A stretch of 64,000 bases of DNA, from assembly GCA_014763545.1 (NCBI GenBank), contig JACXVD010000013.1:1-64000 (forward strand). The letters run 5' to 3'. Each line of letters begins with the position of its first letter. Position 1 is the stretch's first letter. The notes under the pieces were generated by a model. That model was not told the origin of the DNA. It did not search any database and worked only from the letters and a program-made list of their open reading frames with translations. This document shows positions 29,500 through 37,833 of this stretch, in pieces. The stretch comes from Sphingomonadales bacterium (GTDB lineage Bacteria > Pseudomonadota > Alphaproteobacteria > Sphingomonadales > Sphingomonadaceae). The position numbers were made by a program, and so were the translations under genes.

Positions 29500-30144
29500 T
29501 CAGCCGCAGTTCTTGCGGCCCGATTCCTGGCAGATCGCCTTGGCGATCGCCTGCTCGTCGAAGCCGTTGAAATACTGGTTGCCGACGACGAAGCCGGGCA
29601 CGCCGTTGAAGCCGATGGCGCGGGCGAGCGAGCGGTTGAAGCCGATGTCGGTGCGGATCTGGCGCACCTGCGGATTGTCGGTCGCATCCCATGGCGCGAG
29701 CGTGACGCCGATCGACTTCGCGTAGGCGGCAACCCATGCCGCATTGCGCTTGCCCGGGCCGAGCGCGGCGAGATGCGCCTTGTGCCGCTTGGCCGCGGGA
29801 ATCTGCGCCATGGCGATGGCCACCTCCACCGAATCCTGGCCCAGCGAAGGGTCGTCGATCACCACCAGCTTGAGTTGCGGATATTGCTTCATCATCCGTT
29901 CCATGAATGGCACGGCAGCGCGGCAATAGGGGCAATTGTAATCGAAGAATTTGTACACCGTCAGCGTGCCGCGCGGATTGCCCAGCACCATGCCGTGCCG
30001 GGCGGAGATCGCCTCGGCCTTGTCGAGATATTCCTGCAACTTGGCAGACCGCTGCGCCAAGGCGGGCTGGGCGGCGAAGAGGGCGAAGATGACCAGCAGC
30101 AGCGCCGACAGGGCGCGCAGGGGATGCGGCGGAATATTAGGCAT
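29500..30144 (-). CDS. DsbA-family thiol oxidoreductase, periplasmic
   Basis: A 214-residue exported thioredoxin-fold protein. The signal peptide ends near AAQPALA. The active site FFDYNCPYCRAAVPF near residue 70 has the CPYC pair, followed by a helical insert and the cis-proline loop FNGVPGFVVGN, as in DsbA/Com1-like proteins. Predicted to form or repair disulfides in envelope proteins. Last of three minus-strand genes spaced closely (DUF1295, 11 bases upstream). Two further cysteines near the C-terminus (ICQESGRKNC) are not part of the classical site. Confidence 0.9.
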   Translation of the reverse strand: MPNIPPHPLRALSALLLVIFALFAAQPALAQRSAKLQEYLDKAEAISARHGMVLGNPRGTLTVYKFFDYNCPYCRAAVPFMERMMKQYPQLKLVVIDDPSLGQDSVEVAIAMAQIPAAKRHKAHLAALGPGKRNAAWVAAYAKSIGVTLAPWDATDNPQVRQIRTDIGFNRSLARAIGFNGVPGFVVGNQYFNGFDEQAIAKAICQESGRKNCG

Positions 30145-30155
30145 TACGCAAATAT

Positions 30156-30953
30156 TCACTCCGCCCGGCGCGGAGGCAAGGGGAAAAAGCCCGATGTGCG
30201 CGCGACATAATCGGCATAGCCGGGCCGGGTCCGGGCCATCCCCTTTTCCAGCAGTGGCTTGCCCGACCAGCGGGTGAGGGTGAAGGTCAGGAACAGCGGG
30301 CCGGGCAGGCTGGCCAGCGCGATCCACGGCCCGGCAGAGGCCGCCGCCAGCCAGATCCCCCACCAGGCGCAGGCATCGCCGAAGTAATTGGGATGGCGGG
30401 TGTAACGCCACAGCCCGGTGTCGAGCACCCTGCCAGCGCTTGCAGGATCGGCGCGGAACCGAGCGAGCTGCCAGTCACCCACCCATTCGAAGAACACGCC
30501 TGCCAGCCAGAGCGCCAGCCCCGCCCAAGCCAGCCCCCTAATCTCCGCGCCGCCCTCGCTCGCAGCGATGCCCAGCTGGGCGGGCAGGCAGGTGAGGTAG
30601 AGCAGCACCGCCTGCGGCAGGAACACGCGGGTCAGCGCGCCGGCTGCATATCGCCCGCTTTCGCGGTGGTGCCTCAGGATACGGGCATAGCGCGGATCTT
30701 CGCCCTGGCGCCGCCAGCGCGCGAACAGGTGCCAGGCCAGTCGCAGTCCCCAGGCCGCGGTCATCCCGAGGAGCAGCGCCGCCAGCGGGCCGGGATCAGC
30801 CAGCTGCAGCCAGCTCGCCAGCGCCAGCAAGGCCATCCCGCCGCCCCACACCGCGTCGATGAAGCTGACATCGGCTATCGCGGCGGCCACGAGCCACAGC
30901 ACCAGCATGGCCGCAAGGATCACCCCTGCGTTGACCAGCAGAATGTCACCCAT
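30156..30953 (-). CDS. DUF1295 family membrane protein (steroid 5-alpha-reductase-like)
   Basis: A 265-residue integral membrane protein with six to seven hydrophobic helices. The C-terminal half contains GLWRYTRHPNYFGDACAWWG and the late RPGYADYVARTSGFFP, signatures shared by DUF1295 proteins and the steroid reductase/isoprenylcysteine methyltransferase superfamily. The substrate is probably a lipid, but none is established. Its start overlaps the 3' end of the acyltransferase gene by 8 bases, so they are coupled, in keeping with a lipid-related role. Confidence 0.88.
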   Translation of the reverse strand: MGDILLVNAGVILAAMLVLWLVAAAIADVSFIDAVWGGGMALLALASWLQLADPGPLAALLLGMTAAWGLRLAWHLFARWRRQGEDPRYARILRHHRESGRYAAGALTRVFLPQAVLLYLTCLPAQLGIAASEGGAEIRGLAWAGLALWLAGVFFEWVGDWQLARFRADPASAGRVLDTGLWRYTRHPNYFGDACAWWGIWLAAASAGPWIALASLPGPLFLTFTLTRWSGKPLLEKGMARTRPGYADYVARTSGFFPLPPRRAE

Positions 30954-31590
30954 CGTTCTGGCCCGCTTGGCTAATCAGCGTCCTCGCCTGCTGCGCAAGC
31001 GCCGCAAAGCGCGGGCAATCGGGCATGACCGAGCGATAGAAGGCGGCGATTTTCGCCAAATCCTCGCCGAAATTCCCGCTCGGCATGATCGGCGGGCCAA
31101 GCCCACCTCGCATGGTTTCGTGATTCACCCATGCCGGCACCACCGGCACCCCGGCACCCAGTGCGATGTGGTAAAAGCCGGTGCGCCATTCGCCGTTGCT
31201 GGTGCGCGATCCTTCGGGCGCGATCACCAGCGCCAGCTCATCGCGCTCGGCGAAAGCGGCAATCGCAGCGTCGACGTAATTGCCCCGTTTCGCGCGGTCG
31301 ACCGGCAAGCCGCCCATATCGAACATGAAACGCCGCAGCGGCCAGCGGAACAGGCTGATCTTGCCCATGAAGCTGGGGCGGATGCGCAGGCTGTGGGTCG
31401 CGCCGATAAAGAAGGCGAAGTCCCAGTTGGTGGTATGCGGCGCGGCGGTGATCACGAATTTGCGCTGATCGGGCCGCGTGCCCGCGATCCGCCAGCCTTT
31501 CCAGTGATACAGCGCCACCAGCACGCGCCGCGCCAGCCGCGACAAGGGCGACCGCTTGCGAATGGCGCGATGGTTTCCGCTCTCTCCCAT
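30946..31590 (-). CDS. 1-acylglycerol-3-phosphate acyltransferase-like protein
   Basis: A 214-residue PlsC-family acyltransferase. It shows the HX4D catalytic motif as HTTNWD at residues 52-57, GKISLFRWPLRRFMFDMGG and the PEGSR block near residue 128 that binds the acceptor phosphate. Such enzymes transfer an acyl chain to lysophosphatidate or a related lipid at the inner membrane; this short, single-domain form could serve another acceptor. First gene of a three-gene minus-strand unit with the DUF1295 and DsbA-like genes; divergent from the ABC transporter genes. Confidence 0.88.
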   Translation of the reverse strand: MGESGNHRAIRKRSPLSRLARRVLVALYHWKGWRIAGTRPDQRKFVITAAPHTTNWDFAFFIGATHSLRIRPSFMGKISLFRWPLRRFMFDMGGLPVDRAKRGNYVDAAIAAFAERDELALVIAPEGSRTSNGEWRTGFYHIALGAGVPVVPAWVNHETMRGGLGPPIMPSGNFGEDLAKIAAFYRSVMPDCPRFAALAQQARTLISQAGQNDG

Positions 31591-31678
31591 GTCCGCTCCC
31601 TAGCAGGTGGCGGGCGCATGGCGACGACAAATTGCCGCAGCGGGTTCACGTGCCCGGCGCAGCCGCTAGGCTGGCGCG

Positions 31679-32446
31679 ATGGCCCCCGCACAGGAGACCC
31701 TGCTCGAATTCGACCGCGTGACGCGGCGATTTGCGGAGCATCGCGCGGTCGACGGGGTGAGCCTGGCGGTCGCGCGCGGCAGCTTCGTCGCGCTGGTGGG
31801 CGCATCGGGTTCGGGCAAGTCCACCCTGCTCAAGACGGTCAACCGCCTGGTCGAGCCGGACGAAGGGCGGGTTCTGCTCGGCGGGCGCGACGTGCGCGAC
31901 GGGCCGGCCCCGGCGCTGCGACGGCGGGTGGGCTATGTCTTCCAGGGTGTCGGCCTGTTTCCACATATGGATGTCGCCGCCAATATCGGGATCGGCCCAC
32001 GCCTTGCCGGGGCCAGCGCGAGCGCGCAGCGGATCGCGGAACTGCTCGAACTGGTCGACCTGCCGCCGCATTTCGCGCCGCGCCTGCCCGATGAACTGTC
32101 CGGCGGCCAGCGCCAGCGGGTCGGGGTCGCACGGGCGCTGGCGGGCAAGCCCGAACTGCTGCTGATGGACGAACCCTTCGGCGCGCTCGACCCGGTGACG
32201 CGCGATGCGCTGGGCCAGCGGGTGAAGGACTTGCACCGGCGGCTGGCCCTGACCAGCGTGATGGTCACCCACGACATGGCCGAGGCGCTGCTGCTGGCCG
32301 ACCGGGTCCTGGTGATGGACGCAGGGCGGATCGTCGCCGACTGCACCCCGCACCAATTGCTCGCCGGGGAAGGCGGACCTTCCGCGCAGGCGCTGGTCGC
32401 GGTGCCGCGCGCGCAGGCCGCGCAACTGGCCGAGCTGGCACGATGA
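31679..32446 (+). CDS. ABC transporter ATP-binding protein (osmoprotectant/OpuC type)
   Basis: The energy-coupling ATPase of an importer: 255 residues with Walker A GASGSGKST at 41-49, Q-loop VFQGVGLFP, signature LSGGQRQR, Walker B LLLMDEPFGALD and switch histidine in VTHDMAEAL. It has no C-terminal CBS pair, unlike some OpuCA proteins. The stop overlaps the start of the permease/binding-protein fusion gene, which makes the partner certain. Substrate class is inferred from that partner. Confidence 0.93.
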   Translation: MAPAQETLLEFDRVTRRFAEHRAVDGVSLAVARGSFVALVGASGSGKSTLLKTVNRLVEPDEGRVLLGGRDVRDGPAPALRRRVGYVFQGVGLFPHMDVAANIGIGPRLAGASASAQRIAELLELVDLPPHFAPRLPDELSGGQRQRVGVARALAGKPELLLMDEPFGALDPVTRDALGQRVKDLHRRLALTSVMVTHDMAEALLLADRVLVMDAGRIVADCTPHQLLAGEGGPSAQALVAVPRAQAAQLAELAR

Positions 32447-33975
32447 GCGATATTCTCGCGCAATTGCTGGCACTCGGCCCGAAACTGTCGGCGCATGTGC
32501 TGCTGTCGGCGGCGGCGCTCGCGCTGGGCATTACCGTGGCCTTGCCGCTGGCGGTCTGGGCCAACCGCTCGCCGCGGATTGCCCGGATCGCGCTGGGCTT
32601 CGCCAGCCTGGTGCAGACGATCCCGGCGCTGGCGCTGCTGGCGCTGTTCTTCCCGGTGCTGCTGAGCCTGCGCGCCGTCTTTGGCGAAGGGCTGCCGACA
32701 CTCGGCTTCCTCCCCGCGCTGCTCGCGCTGGCGCTCTACGCGGTGCTGCCTATCCTGCGCAACGCGGTGACCGCGCGCGCCGAAATGGACCCCGGGGTGA
32801 TCGAGGCGGCAGACGGGGTGGGCATGACCGGCTGGCAGAAATTGCGGCTGGTCGAGGCGCCGCTGGCCGCGCCCTATGTCATGGCCGGTATCCGCACAGC
32901 CGCGGTCTGGACCATCGGTGCCGCCACGCTGGCGACCACGATCGGCCAGCCGAGCCTGGGCGATCCGATCTTTGCCGGGCTGCAGACGCAGAACTGGGCG
33001 CTGGTGCTGGCCGGGTGCATCGCCGCTGCAGGGCTGGCGCTGGTGGCCGATTTCCTGCTCGCGCTGATCGAGCGGGGCCTCGCCCGGCGCTCGCGCGGGT
33101 CGCTCTGGCTGGGCCTTGGACTGATCGCGCTCGGCCTGGGGGCGGCGCTGTGGCCTGCCCAGCAGCGCAGCGCGGGCGACCGGGTGGTGATCGGGGCCAA
33201 GAGCTTTTCCGAGCAATATATCCTCGCCCGGCTGATCGGCGGCCGGTTGGAGGCCGCCGGGTACAAGGTCGCCTTTCGCGACGGGCTCGGCTCGGCGGTG
33301 GTGCACGAGGCGCTGACGAGCGGCGCGATCGACATCTCGGTGGATTACACCGGCACCTTGTGGACCAACCAGCTTGGGCGCGAGGATCAGGTTGCGCGCG
33401 ACACGATGCTGGCGACGATCACCGACTGGGAGCAACGCCGCAGCGGCACGCGGGTGCTGGGTCGCCTGGGTTTCGAAAATGCCTATGCCTTCGCCATGCG
33501 CGCCGACCGGGCCAAGGCGCTGGGCATGGTGACGCTCGACGACCTGGCCCGCGCCTCGCCGCAGCTCACCATCGGCGGCGATGTGGAATTCTTCGACCGG
33601 CCCGAATGGATCGCGGCGCGCGGTGCCTACGGCTTCCGCTTCCGCCAGCAGCGCAATTTCACCACCACTTTCCTCTACAATGCGCTGCAAGCGGGCGAGG
33701 CGGACGTGATTTCGGCCTATTCCTCCGACGGGCGGATCGCGGCGGATAAACTGGTGGTGATCGAGGACACACGCCATGTCCTGCCCAATTACGATGCCAT
33801 CCTGATGGTCGCGCCCCGGCGCGCGGGCGACGAACATCTGCTCGCCGCGCTCAGGCCGCTGCTGGGTGCAATCGACGTCGCGCGCATGCGCGAGGCGAAT
33901 TTCTCGGTCGATCGCGACCGCGACAAGCTGACCCCGGCGCAAGCCGCGCGGCGGCTCGATGCGGCGATCCGCTAG
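32443..33975 (+). CDS. ABC transporter permease fused to substrate-binding domain
   Basis: A 510-residue fusion. Residues 1 to about 220 are the permease with the EAA-like coupling loop EAADGVGMTGWQKLRLVEAP and TLATTIGQPSLGDPIF, as in OpuCB. After a further helix near 225-242, the rest is a type II binding domain of the OpuAC/ProX-like family (VVIGAKSFSEQYILARLIG, VDYTGTLWTN, YSSDGRI, VLPNYDAILMV). Such fusions import quaternary amines such as glycine betaine or choline, and in some bacteria (EgtU type) ergothioneine. The binding-site aromatic residues cannot be judged by eye, so the ligand is open. Confidence 0.9.
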   Translation: MSDILAQLLALGPKLSAHVLLSAAALALGITVALPLAVWANRSPRIARIALGFASLVQTIPALALLALFFPVLLSLRAVFGEGLPTLGFLPALLALALYAVLPILRNAVTARAEMDPGVIEAADGVGMTGWQKLRLVEAPLAAPYVMAGIRTAAVWTIGAATLATTIGQPSLGDPIFAGLQTQNWALVLAGCIAAAGLALVADFLLALIERGLARRSRGSLWLGLGLIALGLGAALWPAQQRSAGDRVVIGAKSFSEQYILARLIGGRLEAAGYKVAFRDGLGSAVVHEALTSGAIDISVDYTGTLWTNQLGREDQVARDTMLATITDWEQRRSGTRVLGRLGFENAYAFAMRADRAKALGMVTLDDLARASPQLTIGGDVEFFDRPEWIAARGAYGFRFRQQRNFTTTFLYNALQAGEADVISAYSSDGRIAADKLVVIEDTRHVLPNYDAILMVAPRRAGDEHLLAALRPLLGAIDVARMREANFSVDRDRDKLTPAQAARRLDAAIR

Positions 33976-33978
33976 GGC

Positions 33979-35040
33979 TCAGCCCTGTGCGAAGCCGACC
34001 CCGTCGGGCCATTCGCGGGCCGCCAGCCCCATCACCTTGAACAGCTGGCCCATCTGGTCGTCGGCGACCAGCCGGTCGCGGGCGAGGCGCAGTTCCTCGG
34101 CATATTGCGGCGCGCGTGCGGCGAGGTTTTCGGTCCGCGTTGCGATCCCCAGCGCCCGCAGGAAAGCACCCTGCGGCACGGTGCCGAGCCATTTGACCCC
34201 GCGCGACTGGGCGATGCGCGCCAGCGTGGCGAAATCGACCAGCGCGGTGAGGTCCGCCGTGCCGGGATCGGCGAAGGGATCGACCTTGCGGTGCTGGCGC
34301 ACCGCCTGCAGCGTCGATCCGGGCCGCATTTCGGCATGGCCGTAATCGATCAGCAGCGCGGCCCCGCCCTGTGCTTCCAGCCGCCCGGCGATTTCGAACA
34401 GGATGGCGGCGGCGGCCGGGCAGGTTTCCAGGATCGTGCCTTCGTCCGCGTCGCGCAGTTCGACCGGAACGGCGGCATCCATCGGCTGGCCGCCCGCCAC
34501 CGGCACGAAGCGGTCGCCCTCCAGCCCGACCATCCGCTCACGCCAGCCTTGCTCCATGCGGACCAGCTGGCGCACCGGCAGCGCATCGAGAAACTCGTTG
34601 GCGACCAGCAGCATCGGGGCATATTGCGGCACGCTCGCCAGGTCGTCGTGCCAGATCGCCTGCGGCACCGATTCCATCTGCGCTTCGCGCAGCGCGGTGG
34701 AGCCTTCCACGAAATGAACCTCCGGCTCCAGCCCGTAGCGCGCCGCAGTGCGCAGCGCATCCGCCGCCAGCGTGCCGCGCCCCGGGCCGAGCTCGACATA
34801 GAGCACCGGATCGGGCCGCCCTGCACGGATCCAGATATCCGCCAGCCACAGGCCGATCAGCTCGCCGAACATCTGGCTGATTTCGGGCGCGGTCACGAAA
34901 TCGCCGGCCCCGCCCAGCGGATCCTTCGCCGTGTAGTAGCGCGCGTTGCTCTCACCCATATATTGGGTGAAGCTGATCGGGCCGGTGTTGCGGATCAGCC
35001 GGCGGAAAATGTCGCCCAGGCTCGCCCCATCGTCGCTCAT
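33979..35040 (-). CDS. SAM-dependent methyltransferase, MidA/NDUFAF7 family
   Basis: A 353-residue protein of the COG1565 family. Recognisable parts are the opening ISFTQYMGESNARYYTA, GDFVTAPEISQMFGELIG and the SAM-binding VELGPGRGTLAADALR, then NEFLDALPVRQLV. In mitochondria the relative NDUFAF7 methylates an arginine of a complex I subunit; in bacteria the target is unproven. Its start overlaps the lgt stop by 4 bases, so it is cotranscribed with lgt, an arrangement I know from other alphaproteobacteria. Confidence 0.9.
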   Translation of the reverse strand: MSDDGASLGDIFRRLIRNTGPISFTQYMGESNARYYTAKDPLGGAGDFVTAPEISQMFGELIGLWLADIWIRAGRPDPVLYVELGPGRGTLAADALRTAARYGLEPEVHFVEGSTALREAQMESVPQAIWHDDLASVPQYAPMLLVANEFLDALPVRQLVRMEQGWRERMVGLEGDRFVPVAGGQPMDAAVPVELRDADEGTILETCPAAAAILFEIAGRLEAQGGAALLIDYGHAEMRPGSTLQAVRQHRKVDPFADPGTADLTALVDFATLARIAQSRGVKWLGTVPQGAFLRALGIATRTENLAARAPQYAEELRLARDRLVADDQMGQLFKVMGLAAREWPDGVGFAQG

Positions 35041-35993
35041 GCCTGTGCGGGCTCAGCCCCCTTCTCGCGGGCCGGGGCGGTGCCCTTGCCCGATGCCAGC
35101 GGCGGTTTCATCAGCGCGCGCACCATCATCGCGATGCCGATCAGGATCATCGGGATGGTCAGCCATTGTCCCATCGACAGGCCGGTATCCTGCGCGAATT
35201 GCGCCAGCTGCGCATCGGGTTCGCGGAAGAATTCGACCGTGAAGCGGGCGAGCGAGATGCCGGTGGTGAAGGCGCCGACCAGCAGGCCGGGCCGGTAGCG
35301 TGCGCGGGTGCGCCAGAACAGGTATAGCAGCAGCACGACCAGCACCGCGCCTTCCAGCGCCGCTTCGTAAAGCTGGCTGGGATAGCGCGGCTGGTAGCTG
35401 GTCACGCATTGGTTGGCGCCGTGCTGGATATCGCAGAAGATCATCGCGAACGGCGTGCCTTCGGGCGCCGGGCGGCCCCACAGCTCGCCATTGATGAAAT
35501 TGGCGATCCGGCCGAACATCATGCCGAAGGGCACATTAACCGCGATGTAATCCGCCACGCGGATGAAGGAGAGCTGGTTGCGCCAGCAGACCCAGGCGAT
35601 CGCCAGCAGCACGCCGATCACCCCGCCGTGGAAGCTCATCCCGCCGTCCCACAGGCGCAGCAGGTCCCAGCTGACGGTTTCGCTCGGGGTGAAATGGGTC
35701 AACAGGCTCGGCTCGCCGGTCGCGCCGCCGGTGTAGAAGGCGGCGTAGCCCAGCCGCCCGCCCAGGATGACGCCCAGCGTGCAATAGAAGAACAGATCGT
35801 CGGCATGGCGCTGCGCCATCGGCGCCCCGGGTGCCTTGATCATCTTGCTGACGTGCCAATAGGCCAGCACGATGCCCGCGAGATAGGCCAGCGAGTAGTA
35901 GCGGAGGGTGAAGAAGCCGAGGTCGATGCCGGGCTTGAGGCCGAGATCGATCCACCGGATCGGCTCGGGATTGGCGGCCAGTAGTGACAGCAA
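35037..35993 (-). CDS. lgt: Prolipoprotein diacylglyceryl transferase
   Basis: First step of lipoprotein maturation: moves diacylglycerol from phosphatidylglycerol to the lipobox cysteine, at the inner membrane. 318 residues with seven hydrophobic segments; the Lgt signature GRIANFINGELWGR and the conserved SFHGGVIG and YPSQLYEA motifs are present. It will act on the lipoproteins seen in this window (M28 peptidase, DUF3576 protein, LptE). The C-terminal tail of about 20 charged/Ala residues is longer than usual. Upstream is a 148-base gap to the divergent ligase gene. Confidence 0.96.
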   Translation of the reverse strand: MLSLLAANPEPIRWIDLGLKPGIDLGFFTLRYYSLAYLAGIVLAYWHVSKMIKAPGAPMAQRHADDLFFYCTLGVILGGRLGYAAFYTGGATGEPSLLTHFTPSETVSWDLLRLWDGGMSFHGGVIGVLLAIAWVCWRNQLSFIRVADYIAVNVPFGMMFGRIANFINGELWGRPAPEGTPFAMIFCDIQHGANQCVTSYQPRYPSQLYEAALEGAVLVVLLLYLFWRTRARYRPGLLVGAFTTGISLARFTVEFFREPDAQLAQFAQDTGLSMGQWLTIPMILIGIAMMVRALMKPPLASGKGTAPAREKGAEPAQA

Positions 35994-36141
35994 GTGGTGA
36001 ACCCCTTAGGACTGTGGCACCCGCAGACGGGGCGTTTCGCGCGGCCTTTTGGCATAGGCTGTCGGCTCGCGAAACCCCGGCTTCGCGCAAGGCCCCGATG
36101 TCGTAACGTCACGGGGCGAACGAGAGAGGACGCACCACCCG

Positions 36142-37833
36142 ATGCCCACAGAACTGGACCTGACGCTCGACCGAATCATGGATGCGCAAACCGCGCCCGG
36201 ACAGGTCTTCGAACTGGCGACGATCGAGCGGCGCGGGGTCGAAATGCCGGTGTTCAAGAACGCCCCGCCCAGCCTCGCGCATTATTTCCTGCATTATGGC
36301 ATGGCCCATGGCGAGGCGACGTTCCTGGTCGATGGCGACGTGCGGCTGACCTTTGCCGAAACGCTGGCCGCTGCCCGTGCGGTGGCAGCCGGGCTGGTTG
36401 CCGATCACGGGCTGCAGCGCGGCGATCGCGTGGGCATTGCAGCGCGTAATTCGGCAAACTGGATCGTGGCCTATATCGGCATCATCATGGCGGGGGGCTG
36501 TGCGACCCTGCTCAACGGGTTCTGGACCGGCGAGGAAATGGCCTATGGCATCCGCCTTGCCGACTGCAAGCTGGTGCTGGCCGACAAGCAGCGTGCCGCG
36601 CGGCTCGAAGGGACCGAGCATGCCGCCGAAATCGTGCCGATGTCGCACGGCAATCCCCCGGCCGAAGGGCTGGCTGCATGCTGGGCCGAACCGGGCCCGC
36701 CCGCCGCGCCCGACCTCGGGTCGGACGATCTCGCTACCATCCTCTACACATCGGGTTCGACCGGGCAGTCCAAGGGGGCGGTATCGGACCACCGCGGGGT
36801 GGTGAACGCGGTGATGAACTATGTGGCCATGACGTCGATGGCGCTCGCCTATCTCGTCGGCAAGGGGGAGGCGCCGACGCTGCAGCCCTGTGCGCTGGTG
36901 GCGGTGCCGCTGTTCCACGTCACCGGCGAAGTGCCGCTGTTCCTCCAGAGCTTCGCGCTGGGGCGCAAGCTGGTGATGATGCCGCGGTGGGACGCGCGCG
37001 AGGCGCTGCGGCTGATGGCGGAAGAAAAGGTCACCTATTTCGTCGGCGTCCCGCTGATGAGCTACGAGATCGCGACCCATCCCGATCGCGACCAGTTCGA
37101 CATTTCCGCCTGCACCGGTTTCGCCGCCGGCGGCGCGCCGCGCCCGGCCGACCATGTGGCGAAAATTCGCGAGAGCTTCCCGCAGGGCTTCCCGCTGCTG
37201 GGATATGGCCTGACCGAAACCAACGCGATCGGCTGCGGCAATTTCAACGAGAATTACCTCGCCAAGCCGACCAGCACCGGCAAGGCGAGCCGCCCGCTGG
37301 TGGATCTCGCCATCCTTGACGACGATGGCAACAAGGTTGCGCAAGGGGGCGTGGGCGAAGTTTGCATCCGCACCGTCGCCAATTTCCTCGGCTATTGGAA
37401 CAATGAAGGGGCGACAGCGTCTGCCTATACGAAAGATGCCTATTTCCGTACGGGCGATCTGGGTTATCTCGACGAGGACGGCTATCTGTTCATCGTCGAT
37501 CGCAAGAAGGACATCATCATCCGCGGGGGCGAGAACATTTCCTGCATCGAGGTCGAACAGGCGATCTACGGCTGCGAGGCGATTGCCGAATGTTCGGTCT
37601 TCGGCCTGCCCGACGAACGCTATGGCGAAATCCCGGCGGCGGTCTATCACCTGCGCGATGGCGCGAGCCTGACCGACGAGGAACTCTGCACCTTCCTCAA
37701 GCAGCGGCTTGCCCCGTTCAAGATCCCGGCGCGGCTGTGGCAATCCGAACAGCCGCTGCCGCGGCTCGGCACGCAGAAGATCGACAAGCGCGCCGTGCGC
37801 AAGCTGTTCGCCGGGGAAGCGGGGGCGGCTTGA
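36142..37833 (+). CDS. Class I AMP-dependent acyl-CoA ligase
   Basis: A 563-residue adenylate-forming enzyme that activates a carboxylate, probably a fatty or aromatic acid, to its CoA thioester. Core motifs are LYTSGSTGQSKGA near residue 200 (phosphate loop), YGLTETNAIG near 355 and FRTGDLGYLDEDGYLFIVDR near 434, with the C-terminal catalytic lysine expected in the GTQKIDKRAVRK ending. Which acid is used cannot be read. The stop overlaps the TTG start of glnD, an odd partner, so coupling may be incidental. Confidence 0.9.
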   Translation: MPTELDLTLDRIMDAQTAPGQVFELATIERRGVEMPVFKNAPPSLAHYFLHYGMAHGEATFLVDGDVRLTFAETLAAARAVAAGLVADHGLQRGDRVGIAARNSANWIVAYIGIIMAGGCATLLNGFWTGEEMAYGIRLADCKLVLADKQRAARLEGTEHAAEIVPMSHGNPPAEGLAACWAEPGPPAAPDLGSDDLATILYTSGSTGQSKGAVSDHRGVVNAVMNYVAMTSMALAYLVGKGEAPTLQPCALVAVPLFHVTGEVPLFLQSFALGRKLVMMPRWDAREALRLMAEEKVTYFVGVPLMSYEIATHPDRDQFDISACTGFAAGGAPRPADHVAKIRESFPQGFPLLGYGLTETNAIGCGNFNENYLAKPTSTGKASRPLVDLAILDDDGNKVAQGGVGEVCIRTVANFLGYWNNEGATASAYTKDAYFRTGDLGYLDEDGYLFIVDRKKDIIIRGGENISCIEVEQAIYGCEAIAECSVFGLPDERYGEIPAAVYHLRDGASLTDEELCTFLKQRLAPFKIPARLWQSEQPLPRLGTQKIDKRAVRKLFAGEAGAA

